Source: Campylorhamphus procurvoides (Eukaryota > Chordata > Aves > Passeriformes > Dendrocolaptidae). Taken from it: a stretch of DNA of 64,000 nucleotides. Location: NCBI GenBank assembly GCA_013396655.1, contig WBMV01005072.1, positions 588,247 to 652,246 on the forward strand. Reading direction: 5' to 3'. Position 1 is the first letter of the stretch, and every line of letters begins with the position of its first letter. The notes under the pieces are model-generated. The model ran no database searches. It saw nothing but the letters and a program-made list of their open reading frames with translations, and was not told the DNA's origin. The translations under genes and the position numbers were made by a program. Positions 12,144-26,300 of the stretch are shown piece by piece.

Positions 12144-12500
12144 GAGCGGNTGCCGCGGGCTCCGGAGGGCAGTCCGCCTGCAGCCTGTGTGCTCCTCGCC
12201 GCCCGACGCCCCTGAGGCGGCTGTGCCGCCCCCACACGCCCGGCTGCTGCTTGTGGGCTCCGGCGGGGACAGCAGAATGCACGCTGAGCGCGGCAGGGGC
12301 CGTGGCACGGGGGATGGAGGGGATGGCCCTCGCCTGCCTCGGCACGCAGGGAAACCCGCGGGCCCGGAGCTCTGCTCCAATTTTTGCTTCTCATCCCTCC
12401 TCAGGTGTGCCTTCCTGCCGAGGCATCTCTCTAATACCGCGGCAGAAGTTCAGGCGCCGGTAGGAAAAGGAAGTTACTTCGGGGAGTATTTACAGTTTAG

Positions 12501-15500
12501 GGATTGAGGCTAAGAGAGCAACAGACACAGCAGTGCAGAGAAATGACTAAGTAGGAAGCGCAGTCTCTCTGCCGTCTTGTTCTCCCATTGGACACTGATT
12601 CCATTTCTTGGGAAGTGCCTAATACTCCGGCAGAATCACTTTCTTAAGCACCACTCTGGGTACAACAGGATAATTCTATTGATCGAAGCAGTGTGTGTAT
12701 TCAGAGAAACCACTTAAGCCCCCGGGTTTGGTAATTTAAGCAAATAAAGCTGTCTTACCCTGTGTACAGGTCTTTGTAGTACTTCACGTAAGTAAAAGTA
12801 TTTGCAGAATCGGGCTAAGTGACTTGCCCAAGATTATAAACCAGGTTAGGGAGAGAGTCAGGAACAGCATCAAAATGCTGACTCGAGTTCTATTGCTGTA
12901 ATAATTATTGGGTTTATGCAACGTCTTCATCACATCATAGACAGCTCTCGTAAAAATACACATGCTCATCCTGTCAGCTTTCACACAGACATGTTGAAGT
13001 ACAGTAGTTTGAGTAGTTCAGTCAAAATTACTCATAGTTAAACTTTTGAAGAAGCCATACCTACAAATAGATATCTATAACTAATGTGTGGGCAGCTCAT
13101 GTTTGCAAATCTGCACAGAGGCTAAAATGAGTGTGATTTGACAGAGGGAAAGACCCATTGCCAAATAATTTGAATACCATGAACAATAGTGATTTTACAG
13201 GGAATTTACTATAACCTTTCCTGCATCTGAAGAGAACTCTGAGTCATAGATTATAATGAAGGTGAACTTTTTTTATAGAAGTATGTAAATGTCCATATAG
13301 TCACACTGTTCAGAGGATTCTGGTTTGAGCTGGAGTTGCACTGGTTTCTTGGAGAATAGGTCTGCAAAAGCTAAATTAAGGTCATTGAGTGTTTTGGGGT
13401 TTGATCCAAAACCTGTAAAATCAGTACAAAGGTCTTTTGCTAATAGAAACTATTATGACTACTTTAAGGTCGTGGACCAATGACCTTTGCCATCTCAGCA
13501 ACACTTTGAGGAAGATTTTTATTTCTTCTGGTTTGGTGAAGATACTTAGACATTTTTTAAAGTTGACTATTCACTTTAGCTAAAGCATTCACACTTTGCC
13601 TATAAGTAGGCTTGTCCCTCTTGCTTCGAAACACAATCTTGATGCTTATTTTCTGGAAGTTTGTTTTTTGAGGTTTTTTTCCCCAGTTGCTTAATGGTAC
13701 ATCATAAACTTATAGGTGGTGTACTTTTTCACCCTTGTGTAAATAGAAATGTACCTCTGATTTCATTCTTTTTGTCATTCATTATAGCTACTCTGTGTTC
13801 TTCCACAGAGCTTTCAGGGAAGAATTGTGGTTTGGCTGTGTCAGGTTATTAAAGAACAGGTGGGAGGAGAGGAAAGGATGTGGAACTGTTTGTTCCTGAG
13901 GCTGTCTTGATATACTTAAATATCTTCCAGCTATACAATTGCCTATAATCTTAAAAGGAGTGACTGCTTGGCTTAAGTGTTGAAGATTGTTGGGGAAAAC
14001 AGTCTTACTTTGTCTTGTGGCATATAGTTACAATGCAAGTAGGTATACATGTATAAGTCATGCTGACACTAAGAGAACTAGGTACACAAGTATAAATCAG
14101 ACTGACACTAAAAGAATAGGCTCTTTTGAGACGTACAAACTGATAAAAAGAAACTGTATCTGAATAAAGCCTCAGCAGGTAATTTGCATGCTACATTAGA
14201 TGCTATAATTGTTCTATTACTGTAATACTAAATAGAATTGGTTTACATAGGGTAAGAAGGGGACAGGTGTTTTTTGAGTATTTTCTGATAGTGACCATAT
14301 AGATCAAGCTTATCTGCCTATCTATCACTATCTGAAAAATCCTGACTGACCCTATAAAATACTTTGAATTGCTACCCACCTCCACTGACTGTGCCAGCGT
14401 CATTACACATACTGCCTTTGAACTATAAACCGGTTCGTATTCTGGATTTAATAACACAGATGTGTCCAGTACTGCATTTGGCACAGCATTTTCCATTGTA
14501 GTTAGGTTAAACCGGGAAGAACAAGTTATGGCCAAAGAGAATGAGATTATTGCAGGAATAACAGAACTGAATGAATGAATTTCCAGCCAACTGAAACTAG
14601 CTGTTTTCTGCAGCTAGACCTTTCTTGCATGTGTGGATTCTCTGGCATCTAGTAATACGTGTACCCACATTTCCAAGTTTGTCTGAGGCACTTGGAGGAG
14701 CTGTCTCTTCTGCCTAGCTGTTGTTTTTTTCATGACACTTATGAACCATAAATAACTTCTGCATATTCAACTTTTAAATACTATTAAAAACCAGGCAGAG
14801 AACAGAAAATGAGATGGAAGGATTTAGAGAAATTCCAGCATTTTTAAAATTAAACAGGCTAGTTACGGAATGCACAGATCAAAATGAAAAGAGGGAACAA
14901 ATAAGTTATGGAGCTGTCATTTCTGGGCACATGGTGACAGTGATTTTATTAAGAGAACTGACTACTTTGTTCCATAATACTTCCATACTTCCCATACTAC
15001 AATATTCCCTGCCCCTACATGTCAGCTATAGAGGATGTTTTATTGTTTTCTCAGTGAGGGATGATAATAAATTCATCATGTAGGAAAACCATGTATTGAA
15101 CATGAGGTACAGCCTTTCCTTGGATGTCAAATGGCTGTTGCTTTGAATTTGCTGTACCTAACTCTTCAATTGAAAGTTTAGGTACAAATCTAAGGCATTG
15201 AATAAATTCCCACTGAAATACAATTGCAAGACTTTTTAATGGTACTTGAATAGTCTTCTGTAAATGAAAAGCACAAATGTAATTGCTATATTTGCTTAAC
15301 TGTAACTTCTTAATTAAAATAAAAAAAATACAATGAATGAGCAGCATTTTTCTAGAAGTTATGTCCTCCATTGTGTTTTTATCTTAAAATCTAAATGTAA
15401 AACATGATAAATCAGTGGCAAATTAATTCCTAGCCAAAGCATTTTGAAAGGGAATGTTGTTACATATCTTCAAAACCAAAAGCTATTGTTCAGCTTATGG

Positions 15501-16129
15501 TAGTTTTGAAGCCTCTAGGGTTTTATGGAAAATGTGTCAGTGTGGTCTTTAGGCTTGATAGTTATTTCTTCTCTGGTAAATTCATGTGTGATTTCTAAAA
15601 TGACATGTACTAAAATTTTAAATTTGTGTTTACCAGGTTCATTGTATGGCATTGTTTTTTATTCCTGCTGCCAGCTGCTAAATTCACTGCTCAGTGCTAT
15701 CATCAAACAAATACTACTAGCATGCTATGTATTTCTAGGTTCTCTAACTTTCAAACTTTGATTCATAAAAAAAAACCAACGAGTTCTAAACCCCCAAAAA
15801 CGTGTCTTTCTCTCATTTGATTGGACATGGAGTCCACTTCTTAATTTAAAAGTGTGTTCTTTTTGTTTTATTGGGTAGGAAAATAACTGAGTTGAACACC
15901 ACCCAAATTTATTGCAGATCAAAGAGGATTTGTGTTACTGTGAAAGACATGTTGTGTCAGATATACTCTCTTTGGAAAAATGGAGCCATGCTAGTCATAT
16001 ATGTATCATAATTGCTCAGAGGTTTTAAAAAACCCTCTCAGAAACAGGAAAAAAACCTGCCTAACGATTCAATGAAAGGAAACGTACTAATTAAATGATT
16101 AATGAATCATACAATTGACTAAACTACTT
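12501..16129. other. Intergenic DNA, no gene seen
   Basis: This is AT-rich unique sequence between the PFKP CpG island and the LTR at about 16,130. It holds a two-copy tandem repeat (14,041-14,117) and one minus-strand open stretch of about 130 codons (about 14,203-14,610) that I could not identify. Nothing else supports a gene. Confidence 0.6.
14041..14117. repeat. Two-copy tandem repeat, unit about 39 bases
   Basis: The units start at 14,041 and 14,080. Both begin AGGTA-ACA and contain CTGACACTAA-AGAA, with several substitutions between them. This is a simple local duplication. Confidence 0.75.
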
Positions 16130-16800
16130 CTCCTGGTTTGGGGGAGAAGAATACATAATCCTTTCTCACCTAGAAAACTTCCACAGTGAGCCATCACTTG
16201 GTGCCGCAGGATAATTTGTGGCTGACTGTCGGCAGCCAGCAACCAGGGCCCACACAGCGTCTCACTCACTCCTCCACCAGCAGCATCAGGGAGAGAACTG
16301 GAAGCATTAAAGCTGGAAAATTCGTGGGTTGAGTTAAAGACAGTTTAATAGGGAAAGCAAAAACTGCGCATACAAGTAAAGGAAATAATTCACCACTTCC
16401 CATGGGTAGGCAGGAGTTCAACTGTCTCCAGGACATCAGGGCCCCATCACATGCAACAGTGATTTGGAAAGACAAACACCATCACTCCAAACTTTCCCTT
16501 CCTCCTTCTTCCCCCCAGCTTTACATACTGACTATGATGCCATATGGTCTGGAATATCCCTTTGTCCAATTGGGGTCACCTGTCCCAGGTGTGTCTCCTC
16601 CAATCTTCCCATGCACCCCCAACTTCCTCACTAGTGTGTTCATATGAAAAGCAGAAAATACCTTATCTCTGTGTAAGGCCTGCTCAGCAATAACAGAAGC
16701 ATCTCTGTATTATCAACACTGTGTTCAGCACAAATCCAAAACACAGCCCCATACTGGGCACTGTGAAGACAATTCTACTCCAGCCAAAACCAGCACACCA
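16130..16800 (-). mobile_element. Solo LTR of an ERVL-like endogenous retrovirus
   Basis: On the minus strand the element starts TGTGCTGGTTTTGGCTGG (from about 16,797), a very common start of an avian ERVL-type LTR. It ends near the CCAAACCAGGA block at about 16,130. Between these lie the usual blocks of that LTR: the 'cacaaatccaaaacacagcc' block (about 16,730), the 'ttggggtcacctgtccc' block (about 16,570) and the 'gacagtttaatagggaaagc' block (about 16,340). No retroviral gene flanks it, so it is a solo LTR. Target-site duplications were not resolved and the exact ends are approximate. Confidence 0.75.
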
Positions 16801-18011
16801 TAGTAACGAGCCACAAAAGGTGTATGTCTCTTTGGGAAATGGATAGGGCCATGTATATGTGTTCACATTCTGTATTAAAAGGATATAGGCTACTGATGGC
16901 ATTCTCAGAAAGTGGCATTTCTGCAGCTTTCTCTTAAGTGGTGCAAATGATTTTAAGATATCAAGGAGAATTCTTACTATTTAGGGGATGTGAATTGTGT
17001 TTGTTTAATGCTCAGTGTAGAAACATGAACAATAGCCTTAGAATATTGCCTAGAATGCAGAACTTTCTTATAGATGAGTGCCCTAACTAATTGATTATAG
17101 ATGGTATTATCCTTTACATAGTACCTCTGAACTAGTGAATCCATGGAACGCATTTAGCAGAAGTGTTGGAGTGTCCATGTCCAGAAAAATGTCCTCATGA
17201 CTGATGGGACAGACTGTGGAGGAAGGTTTCAGTGTATATGGGAAACACTTATCTTACAGAGTCATGTGAGTCATGTCTTTCTAGTCCTGTGCTATAATTG
17301 TTAGGCTATATATATATAAAAAGGTGTGCACTGTGGAATTTGACATTGAGGCCACTTCTGTTGAACACTGGATGATACTAAGGAGTTTCCTGAAGATTTG
17401 TTGTATCCTATTCCTCAGCAGAGTTTGGTTGGAATAGTGTTTAGCCATTTGTTTCCAAAAAGGCATGAATACAGGACACAGCAACTAAGTGCTTATGTGG
17501 ATTGGGGCCAAATGGACAATTTGGCCTGAAGCTTTGTCTGTTTTCTTCCTTGAGCAGAACTGATGGAGATAACTGCAAGGGAGAAAATTCTGAAAGAACT
17601 AGGAGAGGTAAAGAATATATATGATTTATGTGACTTAGGGCTGCTTAAGGAAACAGTAGTCTCTTCCCCTGTTTTATGACCTTGGGCATCATTTTTATGT
17701 GGAAAAAAAACCAACTAAAAACTACATAAATGTTTTTCTACTTAAATTTATGTACTTCTAAGTATATTTTTAAAAACGGTACCATTAATAATGATCTGAT
17801 CTAATCTAATCTAATTCAATTGATTTGGTAACTGTAACTTCATTTCTAAATGTAAGCTCTGATGTTCCACAAACATCACAACGGTTGTTCCCTTCCACAA
17901 AGACTAGAATTTTATAATCCAGAATTAACATGGCATTATAGTTAAGGTAATATAAAAGTAGTTACATGGTTATCAATATGATGAATTAAAGTGCAGACTC
18001 CCAACTATTTG

Positions 18012-18073
18012 TATGTGCAGCAGTTCCCCTAAATATGCAGCAATTCTCTCAAATATACAGCAGTTCTCGTGAT
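18012..18073. repeat. Three-copy tandem repeat, unit 20-22 bases
   Basis: Units of the form TAT-(GTG/G/A)CAGCA(G/A)TTCTC start at 18,012, 18,034 and 18,054. Each differs from the next at a few positions. It has no coding value. Confidence 0.75.
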
Positions 18074-21000
18074 ACTGGAGAATTTTAGTTTATCTTAAAT
18101 TAAACTGATTGAAACTGATTTATGATTTGCAATCTTAATACATTTTGTAACATACAAGAGTTAAATATGTGAACTTGTTCTCCTTTGCAGTGTGTAAATA
18201 CCCAACTTCCTACTTAGTGAATGGTTTTGCATAAGTTACAGCATTTATATTGCTTTTATTTGTACTGCTAAGCAATGGATTTGATATATATTTCTCATGG
18301 GATTCTTTTCCCTTTGAGGACAGGTTATGCATGTTTTCTTTGCAGTTTTGTGGGTTGCCTGTAAATGAAAGCTCCAGCGATGCTTAGAATAACCCGTGTG
18401 GTTATGGAGACTTCAGGCAGCCATTAGTGATAGACTGCTCAGATGGACAGAATGATATATGGCTGCACTTTTTATTGTACATGCTGTGACCCTACTCCTT
18501 CAAAGGCTGTTATCCAGTGTCTTCTGATTGAAAGAGGATTCAAAATTGTCAGTATCTAATGGAGACATTGATTTGGGGGATTGTGAGATGGAGGTAAGAG
18601 CATAACTGCTCTAAATGGGATGAGCTCCAGAGTTTACAGGACATCTTTGTCTTTTCTACAACCTGCCTGGGGAGTACAGTGCCACAAAGTTGTTTGAAAG
18701 ACTGAGAAGACTAGAAAAGAAATTTTGGTAGTAGGGCAGATAGTGGGGTCGTTGTTAAAGTTGTGTCTTAGCAGCCATCAGGCTCTGAAAGATTACAAGT
18801 ACTTAGAGAAAGCAATAAAGATAGGTATTTGGTCCAAATAATTTGCACTTCAAGAAGCAGTCTTTTCTTTGTTTTGGGTTGGGTTTATTTTGTTTGTTTT
18901 GTTTTTGGTTTGGGGAGGTTTTTTGGAGTTTTTTGGTGGTGTTTTATTCTGTTGCAGTGTCATGAATAATGTATAACAGCTAAGGGTTTTTCTTCAAGAG
19001 GACATATTTATTTTTACTTATACTGCTCACTGGTCTGTTAATAACTCATTTCCTAGCATCTGTTTGCTCTCTTATTCCTCTCCTCCCCACTATGGCCTTC
19101 CTTTTCTTTCTTTTGTGTATTTTCCTGTCACCTATTTTCCTTTTCTCCTTGTTTTCACTGCTTTCAACTCCCTTCCCACCTTTCGTCCTGACACTGAAGA
19201 TAAGAATGTCAGGAGTTTTTTCACTCTCTTTGTTAGATTTAGTATAGTAGGTAACTGGTACAATTTTCATAATCTTGCTTCTAATTATTTTTATGACACT
19301 GATCTGGTATCATAACTGAGGATGAAAAATATGTAATATTTCTATTTATGGAATTAAAAAAATAAGCTTTAATAACTGTCAGAGTCATTTTCATTTGCAA
19401 GAAGGCTGTCTGGATGCCTTAAGTACTGTGTTCTGTTTTCTTCTAGTAAGGGAAATTGCTAACATCTCATTTCTCCTTGTCTGTGAAATTTAATTTGTTA
19501 GCAAAGATGTATTTAATATTGATTTCTGGAGAAAATGCATTTGTGTGCATCTTATATACAGTGACACCAGAAAAAGTCTCATCTCACATTCTGTAGCACA
19601 AAAAAAAAAACCCAAAAAAAACTGAAACAGAAAAAAGTCAATCAGAAAAACCAAAAACCAAACCATATTGCATATGCCAGAACCTACAGTTTGGAAATAC
19701 TTTTGACAGGCATAGCTGAGAATTTAAGTAACATATTTAAAATAAGGAATAGAACTGAGGGAAAAAACCAACACAGGTCAGTTTTACTTTTATTTACAGA
19801 ATTAATGGTGTTGTAAACTTCTATGGAGTGTAGAATTTAAGAGTTTTAACTAGTGCTAAGAACATATTAAATATCTGGCTTCTTTTTTTTTTGTCTTTAC
19901 TAGCATTATAATTCTTGGAACTTCTTAGAATTCTAATGAAGAAAGATTGATTTTTTGGATGGTTTTTGCAAGTGACCAAAGTCCTTTTATAAAACATCTG
20001 AGTAATACCATTAGGATCATTATGTGAAAATAATCAGCATATTGTGTGTAAATTGAATGGTGATTGTTGGGATCAGGCATAGATGGAGTGTGTTTAATGT
20101 TTACAGTCAATAATTTTAGGCTTATCATTGCCCTTCCAGGAAGGCAGTGTTTCCTTGACATTGAATGCCTGTATTTGCTGCTGAGACCAAATGCCCTACA
20201 CAATATATAGTCTTTAGAATCTCAATGTTGTGTATTAAATAGCTGCACTTAAAAAAAAAAAGTGAACAACTGCTAAAAGAGCAGGTACAATAACAGCAAC
20301 TCACTGGAGATGCTGAAAAGGAAATCCTTCCTTACTGCAAAGGAAAATGAATATTCTACATAGGTGAAAATTTAACTCATTAACATGATACAAGAAGTTA
20401 TCTGTCAGGGTATTTACTATTCATTATTGCTTTTATGAGTCCGGAACTTGATCAAATTAAATTTTACTCTTGAAACCAAAAGGGCAAGTTAGCTCACAGC
20501 AGCAGTTAGCTCAGCTTTGTGACATGCTGGAGTGGATTCTAAAGGAGTAGACAGGAATAGGAGGCATCATTGGGAGTTTGGGAAATAATTTATGGTGGGC
20601 ACGAAGGGGTTCAACTGATTTCCAGGACAGTATAAGCTCCATGAAGAGTTAGTAGTACTTTATCTCCTCCTATAATCTAGTTTTTCTAGGCTTCCTCCCT
20701 CATGCACTTCTCCATAGCCAGTCTAATTTCTCCATGAGGTTGAGCTCTGCTCCTGTGAAACTTCATTCCATTTTAATGGCACAAAGTGGTGCTCACCAAG
20801 CCCGACTGAGACGCCTGTGGAAAAGTGCTTCCATTTTGCTGTTACTGAGAGGGAAAGGAATTCCCATCCCATCCCTGAAACAATTGTGCTGCAATGCTAC
20901 TGTCCTTAGCTTGGGATCCAAAAGTCCTTGAGGGTCACAGGTGTATGATATAAATAATGCAAGTTATTTCCTTGGGAAACCTTGATTCTTACCGTTATGT

Positions 21001-21239
21001 AGGGACAGACTAGAGTGGATAACTGAGAGTTAAATAAGTAGAACAGAGAACAAAACTAAGGACACATAAGGATAAGTAAGACAGGAACTTAGACATACCA
21101 GTGACAGTGTCTGATAGGAAGGACATTTTAATGCCTTCTTAACCTTCATAATGCTACCAATAAAAACAATTTATCAAGAATCACAAAAGAATGTGAACTG
21201 CTATGAAGAATATTCAGTTTTCTTAAAAATTCTACCTTG

Positions 21240-21360
21240 GCAATTTTTAAGACTTGACTGGACAAAGCCTGGAGTTCAATGTTGACCCTTCTTTGATCAG
21301 GAGCCGGAATTTAGATCTTGAGAGGTCCCTTTCAACCTAAATTGTTCTATGCTTCTATAA
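21240..21360 (+). repeat. CR1 LINE 3' end fragment
   Basis: The end of the stretch reads GGTCCCTTTCAACCTAAATTG followed by TTCTATGCTTCTATAA. This is a diverged version of the CR1 3' terminus with its short TTCTATGAT-like repeat. The preceding sequence matches the 'gactggacaaagccctg' type CR1 tail. Confidence 0.65.
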
Positions 21361-23074
21361 CTATTACTCAGTTTTGTAAATTACTGAGGATGAATGTGTG
21401 TAGTAGCATCTTAATTGTATGGACTAGAAGGCAAATATTTATATATCTTTAAGTACATTTTCAAATAAGCAGGTGATTGAAGGCATATATTTCTGAACAG
21501 TTTTTCTTTTATTTTGGAAATATAAAAGTTTATGTTGCTAAAATTATTCAGAGACTATTGTTTCCCTCTTGTTTCCAAAGTTCATTATGTCCAAGTGCTA
21601 AGGAGCATTGGCACAGGTCTCACATTGTTTTCACAAGTGTTACAGAAAACTTCTCTTCAACCATTTTCCCCCAGGGAATCAGAAGGTCCATGTGACTGAC
21701 ATCCTCCCCTGTATCCCAATGCAGGATGTGACTGCACTTTGGAGGCTGGTATAGCATCTTCCATGGAAGAGAAGAATATCAGTTACAGGCTAGAAACATC
21801 TGATGGAGGTTACACACATGGTTACACAGCCAATCGAGTTGCAGCTGCTCTGAAAATAATTTTGTTTTAAGAAAGAAGCAGTGTAGTTGGGATCCTGAGA
21901 GGAGATTCTTACTGTGCAGCTGTCAGGGTGAGCAGCATGAGTCAGTGCAGGATTGTGAGTTGTCCAGGAGAAAAAGTCATTACAAGCATGAAGAGGCCAA
22001 GATAATTGAAATTGCAGGCATTTTCTTTGCAGTTGTCAGGGCTAGAATGCCCTGAAAGCTGTGCACACTGGCAAGATGCCACAGTCCATGCTGTGTAGAT
22101 GATGTCATCAAAGGATAGGATTTTTCTAGTTAAGGCAGTACTGAAAATGAAACTGAATATAACTTCTGAAGTAGGTCTGGCAGTACGAGACCAAGTGTGG
22201 AGCAGCAGTCCCTTCCTTGGCACGCTCAAATCGCTGTCAGTCAGACAGCAAACATGGACAAAGAGTAATAACCATCCTTAACAAGAAAGATGTAAAGGGG
22301 TGTTGGAGGGAGGGGCTGCTGAGCACATGTCCAGCACAAGGATCACATTTAGAGGTCATATGGGAGGAGATTTGCACTCTGTTCCTTTATCATGGAGCTA
22401 ATTCAGTTTTACAGCCTTCCCAGCCTTGTAATGAGTTCACATGGTCATGTTTGCAGCACGGTTTCCGCTCTGCTCTGGGTTAGTTAAACTTCATTTGCAT
22501 GAGATAACAGATTTTATAAACCAATGCTGAACTAACTTCCAAAATAACTTTAAACATTTGTGTCCTATATATATTGTAATTAAAAGTAGAGGTTGCATTT
22601 GGTTTTCTCTTTCAGAACACGAAAGTTTAATAAAAAAAGTTCAGAAATAAAGAATTCAGATGTAAGAAAGTACCATGTGACAGTTTAGTTGAAATTCAAG
22701 GGCTATTGTGTCTTGTTTTTATTAATTCATCTTTTGGAGATAAGTCTGCTGATTAAAAAACAAACCATTCAACACAATTAAACTTTTTCCTCTCTTCACA
22801 TTCACAGGGCTATATTTGAATTTAACTTACTAGAAACTTAGACCAGGCTATTGCTTATGTTAGGAATGTAAATAATTAGTATTTTCATTATTTATCTGTA
22901 ATGTGGAAAATTCACTGGCAATTTTGCCTGGATTATCTACATTGTTTCTTAAGGGGCAGACATGATCCACAAAACAAAAATGGACAGTGGTTAAATATCA
23001 GGGGCAGTATCTGAGGTAATACTTCATTCTAGCCAACCACATTAACAGCTCCGTGACAAGAGAGGGAAGTCACA

Positions 23075-23335
23075 GCATCACAGAATGAGTAAGATTGGAA
23101 GGGACCACCTGTGGGGTCATCTGGTCCAAGCTCTCTGCTCAAGCAGGGCCATCCTAGAGCAGGTTGCACAGGATTTTATGTCCAGACAGTTCTTGAAGTC
23201 TCGTCTGTATAATTTTAGCAGTAGAGTCATCAAGAGCTGTGTGTCCATGGCAGTTTCAAGGCTGAGTCCAGAAAGAATCATGAATTCACTGCTCTGGAGA
23301 AGGGCCAAGCATGATCTTCTATGTTAAACCTGCTC
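23075..23335 (-). repeat. CR1 LINE 3' fragment
   Basis: From the left the stretch reads TCACAGAATGAGTAAGATTGG, AAGGGACC, then a 'catctggtccaagctctctgctcaagcagggccatcctagagcaggttgcacagga'-like order of blocks. This is the reverse complement of a CR1 3' region. Open frames across it (23085-23327) are repeat-derived. Confidence 0.8.
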
Positions 23336-26300
23336 TTCTGGAGGGGAAAGCTGGGATTGCAGGTAAACTCATTACTTCTGTCTTATGAACTCGGGTCAGT
23401 CATTGATGATAGAAGTATTTTCATGACTTCATCCTGCAAGAAAAGCCTTACTTGGAAAAGAATTTGGTGTCTCACCTAGGTTTTTCTAATGTGTAGCTGT
23501 AGGAAGTGCAGGGAAAATGTGTGGGAAGCAGGAAGAAAGATGGGGTGAGAATATAAAAACAGTATAAAAACACAACAGGAAAGGAAAGAGCTTTTACTGT
23601 GAAGTACAACCTCTTTATTGCAGAACTGCTGTTCCATTTGTCAGAGTGTTATCTGTGAACAGTTTCCATTTAGAAAGAAACATTTTGTTATCCCAAATTA
23701 TCTGCAGACAATGGGGCTATTAACTTGTACTGGACTCAACTGGTGTTTCAAGAACTAAAAACTTAGTAGTGTTGTAGTATCACAGTGGATGAAGTAAAAA
23801 GTAAATTGGAAGGAGCAACATGGCTGTTATAAAATCCTTAACATTTTTCGCTAAATCTTTTACAATTATCTAAAGCAAACTAAACACTTGGGCTTAGGAT
23901 GATTACAGCAGTAAGGTTGTCACATAAAGAGTGTGTTGTTAATAAAGCCCAATAAAACAATGCAAAATTATCCCTTCACCAATGCACCATAAAGGATTAG
24001 GGTTTTGATGCACAATGTGGGCTCTGACTCATACAAGTTTAAGCTAAATGGCAAGCTCTCTGTTACGATCAGGGAAGAAGGAGAGTTCTCTGGAGTATAA
24101 TTCAGAGCAGCTATTTTTTTCTTACAGCTACAAATAACTTACCCAGCATGCAACAGGCCTTGCTATAGCAAGGGGTTTTTCTCTTGCATGTCTCAGAGTG
24201 AAGATCACATAAAATGGCAATGTGGAGCTGTTTTCTTCTGATGTGGTTAGCTCAGATTAAACTGAAAGCATGAATTCTCGTTAAAGTCTAGAGACTGATT
24301 TATGACGCTCATTTCTTCTTGTTTTCAGCTGTGAGTTAAGAAGCTGATACACCACTGTTTGACTGTGTCGCCACAACAGCTCAGTTGCTGTAGCTGGATA
24401 AAATCACCAGTAAGCAGAATTCTCCCATTCATGACTTTGCCTCGTGCTGCTCTTCCACGTCCCTCTTGAGATGCCTCTGTGTAAATGGAATGTTTTAAAA
24501 CTTCAAACGACTAATGTGTATTTGGGTTGTCATGTGCTAATAACGTAAATACCTCCATTTTCACATATGCTTGCTATTCTTGCCGTTCCTGTAAGTCACC
24601 AGCTTTTTTTCTCCTGAGCAGTAGCTGGGTCAAGGACAGCTACATATTGGATACACTAGCGACAAACTGAACTATGTTATGTTGTGCATTAAATTAATTA
24701 GTTCAGGCTATAAGGAGAGTATCACTAGACTTTTAATGTGGTATTGGTTATCTGACATAGACTGGGTAAGGTTTTAAAATCAAATTGCATTGTGCAGTGT
24801 TGGGAAATACCTACGGAAATAAGAATGCAGGCATGAAAACCTTCAAAGTCATCATGGATCTACATGCGTATTGGAAACAGTGACCACTCTTTCATCTCTT
24901 TCACAGGTTGAAACTGAAGACTCATTAATAAATCTGGTCTCAGTAAAAAATAGTATTTAATACAACATAGTATTGCCAGTCAGTTGCCAGTATTGTCCCT
25001 TGAAATATGTTCTTTACTTAAAAGATTGTGTTTACTACATCTGAGGGTATAAACACGTCTTGTAATTATCCTGCCCACTACTCAGGAATGAGGTTTTTAG
25101 ATAGGTGGTTTTAAGGTGACATTTTGTGCATGAATACTCTACTGGTACAATAAACTATTCTTAAATTTTGATATTACAAATTCGACTTGGCACATAAAGT
25201 TATATATTCTGGACTTAAATAATTGTGATAGGAAACTGTATTTTTAAATTTGTGCATATTAATAACTTTAAGTGGAGGAAGGAAATAAATCTGGAGTCTG
25301 TTCTAAAGGTGCTGTTTCATAGTGTACCCAGTCTGCTTGCTTTATTTATATTCTGGAATACTTTCATGTTGAAATACTTTCCAAAAATATGGTAAGTAAA
25401 ACTATGTGTATTTAATCCTCTATCTACAGCTTTCTGAGACAAAACGTAGGCAGTTTATCATGATCATTTTCTCATATTTTTATTTCTCTTCCTTTACAAA
25501 ATCTTTCTTCTGCAGCCTCCCCCTTTTTTTCTCAGTACACAACTAGTGTTTTAGAAGATGATGAATAACTTCTTTTTCTCCCAAAGCATAAAACTCTTTA
25601 ACAATTCTAATGCTTTTTTCAGGGGGAAAAAATGAATAAACTGCTCATGATAATGAGTTATGCATTGGTATGTTTTGACTCATGTTGCGGGGTTTTTTTT
25701 TATAAAATCAGGGTTGCTTTTGTTCTGCTCCTCACAGCCTAAGTCAAGAACTGATACTATGGCCTCTAGCCTCAGTGTTGATCATGTTATAGCCAAGTGT
25801 TTTAAAGCCAGCTCAGGTGGTTTTGTACTGCCCTGTGCTGTAGAGAGATGTTCTTCCCGTGGTCCCTAATGGAGGCCTTATACCTGCTAATCCAAATTTT
25901 TTATCATTATCTGACATATGGAGTGGATTGTGACCATGATTGGTGATTGTTATCCCCCAGACAGAAGATAAGAGACGTCTTATTTTCATATAGTGCTTTA
26001 ATACTGCTTTGCCCACATATCTGTGAATACACAGAAAAATATATTCCTATGAAGAGAGCACGGGTTGTTTTATTAATTGAATAAAATTGAATTCTAACAA
26101 GGTTAGAAATTGCCAGCTTTTCCAGCAGGAATTAAAGTGTCTGTCCTTGGCTTCTACTTGAAATACACAGTATCACTGCTAGATGCCTAAAAATTTCCTA
26201 ATACTAATCAGTCTTCCTCTATGGCAGGAGATGGGATAAATATTGTAAAAATGATGCATTCATCAAATGAGTCACTAGTTGAAACCTGAAAGCCCAGTGC

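Larger units (their letters stand above)
9950..12500. promoter_or_regulatory. CpG island covering the PFKP promoter
   Basis: Base composition changes sharply here from AT-rich to GC-rich, with dense CpG, GC boxes, purine-rich and pyrimidine-rich runs and three single ambiguous bases (11,095, 11,346, 12,150). The island lies upstream of the PFKP exon in gene orientation, as expected for a housekeeping-type promoter. Long open frames across it on both strands reflect low stop density in GC-rich DNA and have no recognisable protein features. Whether it also drives a plus-strand transcript cannot be told. Confidence 0.8.

Noticed and set aside
11188..12394. Very long open frames of 200-330 codons on both strands
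   Set aside because: They run through the 378-base N gap, so most of their length is undefined. The remainder is stop-poor CpG-island DNA.
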